46,575 bases of DNA from a virus. Position 1 is the stretch's first letter. Each line of letters starts with the position of its first letter. Both the position numbers and the translations under genes were made by a program. This document shows positions 24,228 through 33,700 of this stretch, in pieces. The DNA is taken from positions 1 through 46,575 of the IMG/VR virus record IMGVR_UViG_3300030060_006253; one strand, written 5' to 3'. Under the pieces are notes generated by a model. That model was not told the origin of the DNA, did no database searches, and saw only the letters and a program-made list of their open reading frames with translations.

Positions 24228-26135
24228 ATGGCTAGATATACTTCAACAAATTCACCATCTAACTTAGCGGTTTCAGTTGCCCAAACCACATTTGATCAGA
24301 TTGCACTGAATGATCAGGAGCAGTTTGGTTTGGTTGTTGCGGGTGATGTTGGTTCGATTGAAACAGACAACACAGAGTCCTCTAAGGAAAATCTTCAACA
24401 TAACTTGGCATTTTATTCCAAGATAAAACAATCAGATGTGAGTAAGGTTGCGTATAGATCAAACTACTCATCTGGAAACGTATACAATGCTTGGTCACAA
24501 GACAGAAAACGAAGAAATTATTATGCGTTCAATCCAGTAAACAATATCGTATATTTGTGTGTATGTGGAGCAGGTAATCCTGATTGGAGATTGGATCTAG
24601 AGGGACAGTCTATCTCTACAAGCACACCAGATAATGTTTGTGAAAGACTTTATCCAGATAACTCTCGGTGGGTTGCTCTGTACAAAGTAGACGCCGGACA
24701 AGACTTGACTCACTTAGGAAAATATCTACCCTTCAGAAACTTAGGCGATGAAGATAGATTAACTGATTTTTATAGTTCGACGAATCCCAGAATGGAGTCT
24801 GCGAGCATTTGCGGATCTGGTAAACAGCAAAATACGGGAACTTGTTGTCTGTACCACAAAAAGGGCTGGTATGATGAAGTTACAGGAGTTGCTTATGATG
24901 CAGGAGATTTTTATAAGTGTGATTGCACTAAGTGTTATAAGTGCATAGACTTTGCAAAAAGAATGGACATGCGTTATGTCTTTACTCCCCACACAGATGC
25001 AGGACTTGGATCTGGATTTAGTGGAGATAAGTGTCTTGGATGTGATTTAGAATCTTTCCCAACATCATGTGGAGCCTGCTCTTGTAGATTCTATCAAGAT
25101 GCCACCGACACACCAGAGAAAAGAATCAGAGACAAATACGAACGAACAAATCCTTCAAGTAACATTGGAGTTCTTGGAAAGATATTATCAGAGTGTGACT
25201 TACCGGGAGGTAATATTCTATCCATGTTTATTGACTTTGGTGGTTTAGAAAAAGAACAATTGAAATTGAAAGGAAAGGGACCTTGGCCTCTTAAGATAGA
25301 AAGTGACACCGGATATGATGCACAATGGAATGTTGTTGGTTATACTGAAGACGGTGGAAAAACTTTCTATGCTAGAGGTTTGGAAAAAATTAATGGTGGT
25401 TATGGTTACTTAGATGTAACAATCACCAATCTAGATTCAATTTTTGAAAATGGATTTAGTTCAAACAGATTAGAAGTTAATAGAACTCCTCTGAACGGAT
25501 CTCTTGTTGGTAATTTGGACTCTGTTTTAGAGGATGTTAAGATCCAAATTGTAAAATCTTTCAGGAGTGACTATATCAGAGATAATCTAGGAGTCCCTCT
25601 CGACTCGTTCACTAGAATTGGACTTGTCAAGAATTTCAAAGTCTCTGATGCTAATAGACAGGTTGGGATAGGAACAAACTCGAATGAGGTAGTAGACAGA
25701 TCGTTGATAACTAAAGTAACAGGGACTCCATCAACAACATCTTCATCATCTTCTTCAAGTAGTAAATTTAGTTTTAATACTTTTGAAGAGGGTAAAACTA
25801 CGACATCGAATATCTTCTCACGCAGTGATGCTAAACTGAGCAACACAACCACGAACACCGATGGAACCTCTACACTAAGTCTTTTAACTCTAAAACCAAG
25901 TGATATAAGAGAAGCAACCAGTATAAAAGATGATACTACAGACATAACCTACACGCTAGACAAAACTAAAACAGAGGTTCCAAAGGACAGAGATGATATC
26001 ATTGATGTTTCTAGTGGAGACTATCTTTCAACGAAAGATGTAAACTGGACGATGCCTGCAAATAGAGGCGCTGGACAACAAGCGGAAAGAAACTTTACAG
26101 TAACATTCATACTACCGATGCCTGGAAACGTGTGA
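24228..26135 (+). CDS. 8: baseplate wedge protein gp8-like with Cys-rich insert (635 aa)
   Basis: The first 200 residues fit gp8 of marine T4-like phages (VYNAWSQDRKRRNYYAFNPV at 85-104, NIVYLCVC, RWVALYKVD at about 147-155). Residues 203-290 are a Cys-rich module (TCCLYHKKG, GDFYKCDCTKCYKCIDFAKR, CGACSC) absent from T4 gp8 (334 aa) and paralleling one in the gene at 6180. Residues about 490-620 are Ser/Thr/Asp-rich and probably flexible. The protein ends in FTVTFILPMPGNV. It belongs to the outer wedge. TAGGGA lies upstream. Confidence 0.7.
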   Translation: MARYTSTNSPSNLAVSVAQTTFDQIALNDQEQFGLVVAGDVGSIETDNTESSKENLQHNLAFYSKIKQSDVSKVAYRSNYSSGNVYNAWSQDRKRRNYYAFNPVNNIVYLCVCGAGNPDWRLDLEGQSISTSTPDNVCERLYPDNSRWVALYKVDAGQDLTHLGKYLPFRNLGDEDRLTDFYSSTNPRMESASICGSGKQQNTGTCCLYHKKGWYDEVTGVAYDAGDFYKCDCTKCYKCIDFAKRMDMRYVFTPHTDAGLGSGFSGDKCLGCDLESFPTSCGACSCRFYQDATDTPEKRIRDKYERTNPSSNIGVLGKILSECDLPGGNILSMFIDFGGLEKEQLKLKGKGPWPLKIESDTGYDAQWNVVGYTEDGGKTFYARGLEKINGGYGYLDVTITNLDSIFENGFSSNRLEVNRTPLNGSLVGNLDSVLEDVKIQIVKSFRSDYIRDNLGVPLDSFTRIGLVKNFKVSDANRQVGIGTNSNEVVDRSLITKVTGTPSTTSSSSSSSSKFSFNTFEEGKTTTSNIFSRSDAKLSNTTTNTDGTSTLSLLTLKPSDIREATSIKDDTTDITYTLDKTKTEVPKDRDDIIDVSSGDYLSTKDVNWTMPANRGAGQQAERNFTVTFILPMPGNV

Positions 26136-26156
26136 TAAACCCAAGGAGATATAAGA

Positions 26157-27002
26157 ATGCCTACAGATAGATTAACCAACCCATTAAGTGCGGAGTTTCC
26201 AATGTCAGGTCCTCCTTTTTTAAGTAGGGTTACTGAACATGAAATTTCTGGTGAACTTTCGGAGGGTGGTTCTAAAAATTACAAACATGTCATGTTTAGA
26301 CCTGGATATGCACTACAGGCTGCTGAACTAAATGAAATACAAGAGCAGTTTCAGATGCAACTAACATTAACAATGAACATGTATCATAACTGGTTATACT
26401 CTGGTAGACCTGAACTATGGGGAGATGCACCCGAGGGAACTTTAGCATTGGGTGACGGTGGATCTGGATTAACTACAATAGGAACTCCCGGATGGAAAGG
26501 AACTTGTCCACTCTTTCCTTACGACTCACCATACATCACAGGTGGATCTACAAGTCTGGTTGATGTAGAGGTAGGAACCGCTGCTGGTATTAGTATTCAG
26601 TTTAGACCTGGTTGGTTCTTAACTGAGGTTCAGGGTGTAGAGGCTGTTGGAGAGGATAGTCCATTCTTTAATGGATTAAAGTATTGGGTTTATAATAATA
26701 TTGCAGTAAATTTTGGTAGTATTTCTGTAGGTGTCCCCGATGAATTGACATTCGTTGGATTTAGAACAGCATACTCAACCATAACACCAGAGGAAGATTC
26801 TGATCTATACGATCAGGCTGGTGGTTACTCATCAGGAAATCCCGCTTCCGGGGGTGCTGCTAGATATCAGGTTAGACTTGAATCCATTGGATCGATCACG
26901 GCTGGTGATTCACAGGAAGACACGATTAGTAAGGTTCTTAAGATAGATCCTTCGGATAGAACTATTCGATACATGAACAATTTATTACTGGCTACTTATT
27001 GA
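26157..27002 (+). CDS. virion structural protein with RPG-x-ELNEIQ motif (281 aa)
   Basis: The ATG has AAGGAGAT upstream. Residues about 43-62 (KHVMFRPGYALQAAELNEIQ) match a motif of phage baseplate/tail proteins of the DUF4815 kind, where it starts a helical base before fibre-like strands. The rest is Gly-rich beta sequence. It has only one Cys, unlike its neighbours. No T4 number can be assigned; in T4 this position would hold gp9/gp10-type connectors between wedge and fibres, so a connector role is reasonable. Confidence 0.6.
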   Translation: MPTDRLTNPLSAEFPMSGPPFLSRVTEHEISGELSEGGSKNYKHVMFRPGYALQAAELNEIQEQFQMQLTLTMNMYHNWLYSGRPELWGDAPEGTLALGDGGSGLTTIGTPGWKGTCPLFPYDSPYITGGSTSLVDVEVGTAAGISIQFRPGWFLTEVQGVEAVGEDSPFFNGLKYWVYNNIAVNFGSISVGVPDELTFVGFRTAYSTITPEEDSDLYDQAGGYSSGNPASGGAARYQVRLESIGSITAGDSQEDTISKVLKIDPSDRTIRYMNNLLLATY

Positions 27003-27009
27003 ATAGTTG

Positions 27010-27017
27010 TATAAATA
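27010..27017 (+). promoter_or_regulatory. T4-type late promoter
   Basis: An exact TATAAATA lies in the 37-base gap before the fibre gene at 27040. It is 30 bases from the ATG, the same spacing as at gp25, and is followed by an AGAAGG ribosome site. It should drive the fibre block. Confidence 0.82.
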
Positions 27018-27039
27018 CACATAAAGAAGGTACTAATTT

Positions 27040-29421
27040 ATGCCAAATCCGAACGACAACAAGTATCAGATACCAACTCTGACTTCAACCACAACATTTT
27101 ATGATTGGGTTAATCACTACAATCAAAATGTTGTTGGTAAGTTAAACAACATCAAAATCTATGATGGTGTATCTGGTGACGGTGTAAATTTAACTTTAGG
27201 AACCACTGCGTCAAATGATCCGCAAGGTGGAGCGACTACCGGATCGGATCTGGACGCGGGTGTATTTAGAGTAACTATCGCAGATACCGTTAATAAGGGT
27301 GTAACTTTTTACGGAGACGTTAGTGTAAATGGAGAACTTAAGTTCTCTTCAGATCTAACAGAGATTCCTAATACTCGTTTCCGAGTTTATGGTCAAACCG
27401 CAGGATTTACATTTGGACAAGTGGTTAGATGTGCAACTGGTGGTATCACTTATGCTCAGGCTAACGGACAAGGTTTTGCTGAGGCGATTGGTATTGTTGC
27501 AGGGATTACATTTAGCGAAGTCGATACGTTCAACCCAACTCTAAACTATATTGAAATTGCCACCGCTGGTGTCGTTGAGGGTGTCTTCAAAAATACAGAT
27601 GGTGCAACTCTGTCCCCCGGATGTTCTTACTTCCTCTCAGCGGAGGATCCCGGTGGACTCACTGCAAGTGAACCAATCGTCTCTGGACAGGTATCTAAAC
27701 CAATGGTGGTTGGTGTTACATATGATGACGTAAGCGGAAAATCAAAGGCAGTTGTTGTTAACTATAGAGGACAGTATCTCTCAACTGGTCTTTCCGGATC
27801 TGTTGCGGGTGCAACTGCAAATAGTAACATGTTCACCGTTCAATTGGAAGGTGCGAACAACCAACACACAATCACTCCCGGTAAAGTTGTTGGATTCCGA
27901 CCGGGAAGTGGATTTAATGGTTGGTTTGAATTCACAAACAACTATGAAAACTTAGAACATGCCATTGGTGTTTGTGTGAACAAATTTGAGTTCGGAGGAC
28001 AACAGTATATCCAAGTAATTGGATCCGGACTCATTGATAACTACAACAATATCAACAGCAGTTATGGATTGCAGTATATTGGTGTCGATGGACTTCTCAC
28101 AGGTATCCCTCCAGGCGGAGCAGCGAAACCGTTTGCCTTTGTTTGGGAGCAGGGTGGTGACTTCAAAGCATTTGTCATCAACCAACAGTACACCGGGGAA
28201 ATTGAAGTTCCCGCCGGGGCTCAGCAAAGATCCGCAGGGGCTCGCGGTTCTGGTGGTGGTGGATTTGCTAATAACTATAGATTAGGAAACAATTCCGGTG
28301 CGACATACGGACAAGCAATTCAACCAAACTTACTAATAAATGGTGGGTATGATATCTGGCAAAGAGGTATCGGAACTCTTCCATATGGTAACACCGGAAA
28401 TACTTACCTTGCAGATAAATGGCTTCGCATTGATGGAATTACTGCTAAAGAAGGAACCGGCAAACAAGCAGCAACTTACAGTTCTTCCCCGAACATAGAG
28501 CGGGTTCCTTTCGCTCAACCTGTGATTGGAATAGAGGGAGATCCCACATATTACCTTAGAACTAAGCACAGCATTAGTGGGTATAGTGGACCTGCTGGAG
28601 ATCACGTTTACTTAGTGAACAGGTTAGAGAATAATGAAACTCTTGCGGGTGAAGACGTAACTCTATCTTTCTACGCAAAATGTGGCGTAACAGGATCAAC
28701 TATGGGATTCATGGTTTCTCAATATGACGGAACCTCGAAGAGAAACACTCCAATCGGAACATGGATGAATGGAGCCACTTATAACGATGGACTGGTTAGA
28801 GTGGGAACACAGTGGCAAAAATACAGTGTGGCATTTACAGTTCCGTCTGTTTCCACAACCTCATCTGACAGTTATGTTGATGTAGGATTCGATGTCACAA
28901 ACACAAATAGTCAATTAGATCTTGCACAGGTAAAACTAGAGAGAGGATACGTTCCGACTGTATTTGAACCAACAGATCTAAGACTAGAACTTGATAAGTG
29001 TAAGAGATACTATCAAAGATCATACGCACTGGATCAGGACACTCATACACCAACAATGATTGGTGGTATGGTAGATCCAACTGCTCTTCATATTCTAGCA
29101 TCTCCATCTTACTTTGATTATTACAGATTCCCGATTGAGATGAGAAGAGTTCCTAAAGTTAACTTCTTCTCTCCTGAGAGTGGACACACCGGAGACGGAT
29201 TCAACGCATCTGCTAATGCAGACATGAGACTCACATCCGGATCACAAAAAGATGGTTCGACTAGATCAGCACCGGGCGGAGTAGACACTGTTAGGTTTGA
29301 ACTCATAACAAATGATGGGTTTAGAGTATTCTTAAACTCTGGACTGGTGTTGTGGGACGATATTCACCTACACTATGTCGCAGACGCAGACTTCTTAGCA
29401 GATGATCAGGTAGTAAGTTAA
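27040..29421 (+). CDS. tail fibre/baseplate protein with carbohydrate-binding-like domain (793 aa)
   Basis: Residues about 1-115 form an N-terminal attachment region. Two related beta modules follow (about 118-253 and 261-388), with the recurrent pattern G-x-VV-R/G-F ... AIGI/V ... YFLS/YIGV ... KP. A single copy recurs in the next gene. A Gly-rich linker (RGSGGGGFANN) leads to a domain beginning LLINGGYDIWQRG (about 432) with LADKWLRIDG, typical of phage fibre galactose-binding-like/CBM folds. Then comes ELDKCKRYYQRSY at about 650-662, common in fibre ends. Likely a host-recognition or fibre base protein; the receptor is unknown. A late promoter precedes it. Confidence 0.65.
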   Translation: MPNPNDNKYQIPTLTSTTTFYDWVNHYNQNVVGKLNNIKIYDGVSGDGVNLTLGTTASNDPQGGATTGSDLDAGVFRVTIADTVNKGVTFYGDVSVNGELKFSSDLTEIPNTRFRVYGQTAGFTFGQVVRCATGGITYAQANGQGFAEAIGIVAGITFSEVDTFNPTLNYIEIATAGVVEGVFKNTDGATLSPGCSYFLSAEDPGGLTASEPIVSGQVSKPMVVGVTYDDVSGKSKAVVVNYRGQYLSTGLSGSVAGATANSNMFTVQLEGANNQHTITPGKVVGFRPGSGFNGWFEFTNNYENLEHAIGVCVNKFEFGGQQYIQVIGSGLIDNYNNINSSYGLQYIGVDGLLTGIPPGGAAKPFAFVWEQGGDFKAFVINQQYTGEIEVPAGAQQRSAGARGSGGGGFANNYRLGNNSGATYGQAIQPNLLINGGYDIWQRGIGTLPYGNTGNTYLADKWLRIDGITAKEGTGKQAATYSSSPNIERVPFAQPVIGIEGDPTYYLRTKHSISGYSGPAGDHVYLVNRLENNETLAGEDVTLSFYAKCGVTGSTMGFMVSQYDGTSKRNTPIGTWMNGATYNDGLVRVGTQWQKYSVAFTVPSVSTTSSDSYVDVGFDVTNTNSQLDLAQVKLERGYVPTVFEPTDLRLELDKCKRYYQRSYALDQDTHTPTMIGGMVDPTALHILASPSYFDYYRFPIEMRRVPKVNFFSPESGHTGDGFNASANADMRLTSGSQKDGSTRSAPGGVDTVRFELITNDGFRVFLNSGLVLWDDIHLHYVADADFLADDQVVS

Positions 29422-29435
29422 TCGGAGGAACATGA

Positions 29436-30698
29436 ATGTCATCATCTTGCAACAATAGTTCAAACATAGCGGGTAATTTAACAATCAACAGTCTACAGGC
29501 TGTTGGTAGCAGACTTATCACCGTTGTTCCTAACACACCAACAGTGCAGGGTGGTATCGTGGATGGTATCACTGCGGGTGATGTTGTTCGATATGATGTT
29601 CTAAGTAATCCAAAAATTTACACCAAAGCACAAGCGAATGATCCTGCAACCGCAGAAGTCATCGGTGTAGTCGAGGCTGTAACGGATGCGAATGTCACTC
29701 TAGTTCTTTCCGGACAGATGAAATATCCAGAGGGTGCTTTTGCAGTATTTGATCCTGATGGTGACGGTCCTCTAGGAAGCACTGGTGGTGCTGGTGGTAA
29801 TGACATCTACTTCTTGAGTGCGATTACTGGAGGTTTACTTCAGAGTTACGCACCATCCGAACCCACCAATATTGTAAAACCAGTTCTACAGATGGCAGAT
29901 AACGGCGACTTCAATGCTATTGTTCAGAATTATATTGGATATCAAGTCGGTGGAAATGTAGTTGCATCTGAGGGTGAAGACTCATTCGCAAAGTTGGGAC
30001 AGGTTATCGATGTCGTAACTTACGGTACAAAAAATTATCTTGGAGATGGTTGGTATAGAGTAGACGAACCTCTCAAGTTAGCGGTTGATGAGTTCTCTGA
30101 TTTTTACTCACTGTACGGGACGAAGTATGGTTATGCCGCAGTTATAACGACAGATGATTCATCAAGGGATAGTTTTTCGACAAGCATATTAAATACCCCT
30201 GGCATTTACAACCAAAAGAATGGACGAGAAACGACAAAGGGTAGAATCACTTCAGTAATTTCAAAAAATCAAGTAGAGATAGAAGTAAACCCTACGCTGG
30301 ATGGAACTTCAAATATATTTACTACAGACTCAACTGTTTTTGTTGATGGTAGATCATACGGGAAACCAACTAACGTAACTATTACTCATGTTTACACACC
30401 GGGAATTGTTAAAGATAACGATAATGAACGGATCATCGGTTATGGTGGAGTAAACATGAGAGAAACAACTGTTCCCTTTATGAAACTTAGGAACCTAAAC
30501 GCTGTAACTGTTCATGATAAACTTACTGTTTCAGAACTAGAAGTAACTAGTAAACTAACCGCATTGTCTCAGGGACAAGGAAAAACAATTTCTGACGTTG
30601 CTGCACTACTATCCGATCACGATAATAATATCGATACTCACTCTGGTAAATTTGGTGTGACGAGTAGCAAGACTGGTACATATCTAACTTCTACATGA
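29436..30698 (+). CDS. fibre-associated structural protein (420 aa)
   Basis: ATG 29436 has CGGAGGA upstream. Residues about 30-170 hold one copy of the beta module also found in the preceding fibre (GDVVRYDVL, AEVIGVVEAV, DIYFLSAITGGLL, KPVLQM, NYIGYQVGG). The second half is a beta-rich region with GRITSV and VFVDGRSYGKPTNVTI, and the end (ELEVTSKLTALSQGQGKTI, then VAALLSDHDNNIDTHSG) could be a short coiled coil with a terminal tip. It is probably a partner of the flanking fibres. Confidence 0.55.
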   Translation: MSSSCNNSSNIAGNLTINSLQAVGSRLITVVPNTPTVQGGIVDGITAGDVVRYDVLSNPKIYTKAQANDPATAEVIGVVEAVTDANVTLVLSGQMKYPEGAFAVFDPDGDGPLGSTGGAGGNDIYFLSAITGGLLQSYAPSEPTNIVKPVLQMADNGDFNAIVQNYIGYQVGGNVVASEGEDSFAKLGQVIDVVTYGTKNYLGDGWYRVDEPLKLAVDEFSDFYSLYGTKYGYAAVITTDDSSRDSFSTSILNTPGIYNQKNGRETTKGRITSVISKNQVEIEVNPTLDGTSNIFTTDSTVFVDGRSYGKPTNVTITHVYTPGIVKDNDNERIIGYGGVNMRETTVPFMKLRNLNAVTVHDKLTVSELEVTSKLTALSQGQGKTISDVAALLSDHDNNIDTHSGKFGVTSSKTGTYLTST

Positions 30699-30712
30699 AA
30701 AGGTGGTGATTG

Positions 30713-33700
30713 ATGCCAGTAATGCGAATCGGTTTACAAAGTAGTCACTTCAAGATAACCGGAAACACCGGTCCCACAGGTGGAACTGGTGGTAGAGGCG
30801 GAACAGGTCCCACAGGTCCCACCGGATTTGGACAAACAGGTCCAAGGGGCTACACTGGATTTGGTTTTACTGGTGGATTTAGTCCTCTTGGTACTAGAAT
30901 TGTAAACGGAAAACTTTATCAAGAGTTTTTCACCGACTCCGAAAATACTGGAGTTACTTTCGCATATACAACTCCCGGTAGAATTGTTGGTGCGACTGGA
31001 AGCCTAACAACTATAATTGGTGGTGGTAATACCTTTGATTCAGAAATCTCTGATGCTGATGTTTTAGGTGTTTTCAAAGATGATCCTGCACTTGATGAAA
31101 TTGTAATTAGACCTCTTAAGGTTCTTGGAAGAAACGCAAGAATAAGTTCAACAGACGAAGAAGTTACAATAACGATTGACAGAGGCAAAGCAGGCTATCT
31201 AGATGCTATTAGCGGAACTGCCGGACAGTTCTTAGTCTCTACCAAAAAGACATCAACAGGAAACCAAGACGTTGTAAAACTGGAAGGTGCATCTGGAACC
31301 TTTTATAATGAAGAAACAAAGTCTGCATCTTTCGTTTCATACGTTTACAGAGAAGGACAAGAAAAACTATTATCATTACCAGGCACAGACACAGGTCTTC
31401 CGGGAAATATCGCTACCCCTACATCTAAACATGGTTACTGTCAATCCCTTTGCATTGAGGGTGCAGGTGGATTTAGTTGTGGTATAGAGCATCAGTCAGG
31501 CGGAACAGCAGAGGGCTTATTTGTCTTAGATACGATGCAGATGGGTGGAACTTATGGACCACCTCCCGTTCTAGTAAATATCGCCCCACCAAACGATCCC
31601 AATATAAGCACTTCATTTAAGTTATTAGTTGTCGGTGCGACAGGAACTACTCCTATCATTCCTAGATGGTCAAGAAACATCAAGTGGCCTTATACTAAGG
31701 CTCCATGTTTTAGTGGTGCTGGTGATCTTTTTGAATTCATAAGTGTTCGTGATGAATGGTATGGAACAATTGCAAAATGGGGTATTGATCCAAATTTAGG
31801 TAGTATATTAGCACCCAACTTAATAACTGATTCTAGAACTAGAGTGGATCACAACGGAAATTCAATTGTGTTTGACTTTGCAGAGAATAAACAAGTCGTT
31901 TCCATTGACAACTGTTTTGACTGTAATGATTTCAATGTAGACGAAAATCCCAATTTGCTCACCTCTTGTGGAGAAGGTCCTATTGACGGAGGAATTGGAG
32001 CAACTGGAGCGTGTTGCACTTCCCTTCAACCGGGAATCTCAGAATGTTCAATTCAGTCTGCGGATATGTGTAGATACTTGGGAGGATTCTTCCGAGGAGA
32101 GGGAACAGTATGTGACGAAGCGTGTGATTTGATTGGATCCTGTTGTTACTTCGATACGGTAACAGATGAAGTTATTGAATGCAGAGAACCATATTCACTA
32201 GAGGATTGTTTGGCTGATGACGCTCCATTCCTTCAAACCACTTGGAGACCATTCAGTTGTGATGAGCAACCCTGTTGTGCATCCATAGATGATCCATGTG
32301 GTTCTTGTTGCATATACGATCTTGACGGGGATGGATTCTATTTCTGTACAGACGAGGCCAGTCCGGGACAGCCGGGCAGCCCCCCAATGACAGAAAGTTT
32401 ATGTGAGTTGCTTGGTGGTGACGGTGTAAATCAGGAATCCTACTTTACTCCGGGGGTAAAGTGTGACACGTTAAATAATTTAGGTGAGCCTTGTCTAGAC
32501 TGTGGACGCATCGTAGTATGGTGTTGTTCAAAATCAGAGGAGTGTGGCAGCGAACCACAACAGCCATGTGGTGTGGTTTATAGTGGTGGTTTAGACTCAT
32601 TTACTCCAGAGATTTTAGAGGAACTACAAAAATCATGTAACCTGTTTACTTGTGGTAATGAAGATCAGTCTGAGTGTTGTAATTGTGATGATACACAATG
32701 CTCGACGCCTGGACATCCGGGTTTTGATACAGTCGCCTCTCTTAGATGGAGAGTGTACAACGACTGTGATGTCTATGTTGATCCAGATTGTCCGGGTAAC
32801 ACCAAGACATGTTGCGGAGAGGAAGAAGATGGCTGTCTGTATGCAGATCTAGTTGGTGGTAGTGACGATGGTGATGGTGGTGGAGGTGGTCCTCCCGGTG
32901 GTGGTAATGGTGGTGGAGGTGGTCCTCCTTCTGGTCCGGAGGGATGTGAGTGTCAAGGGTTCCCAAACGTCGGACAATGTTGTTACTTTGGAGTTCCAGA
33001 TGACGGTGATGTAGTTGGTTGGAACACAATCAATTGTGTTACGGATTTAGAATGTGCGTTTAGACATAACCCGATTGCTCCATATCAAGACTGTAATTAC
33101 TCTTGGAGTGCGGGAACATGTGATCCGTTCCCTGCATGTGGTTCAGAATTATGGTTTGACACATACTGCGATCCAAGTGGTAATTTGAGAAGAGGTTCTG
33201 GTGAGGGTGGAAATGTTGAACCATTCTCCGTAAAGGACGTTAGTAAAAAGGCTGTCAATAGGGAATTGACATTTGAAGATAGACTCTACAGATCTCCAAA
33301 AAATGAAAAGAATAGAGGAGAAAACGTAGATCTACACAATCCAAAGAGAAAGTTTAGAAGATCAAGCAAACCTATTGGTGGTGGAAGTTCATCCAAGCAT
33401 CAGAGAAGAAAAGCAAAAAGAGGTGACACTAGAAGTTCGTTTGGAACCCAGATGAATCTAAACGTAGGAGATTTATACGCTGGTGGTATGGTAGCGGGTA
33501 TATTCAGACCTGGTAAGAGTAATCTTCTTGGTATGAGATCCCACTTTGGTGCTAATAGAAGCACCGACTGGCAATTTATGATGCAAGGATCCACGGGTTC
33601 CACTGGAAGCAATATAGAATATGTTCCGGACTTCTATAAGTCAAGAACAGACTGGCACGCTGGAGGATTCCCCAACCTTGGTGTAGATAACTGTAACTCT

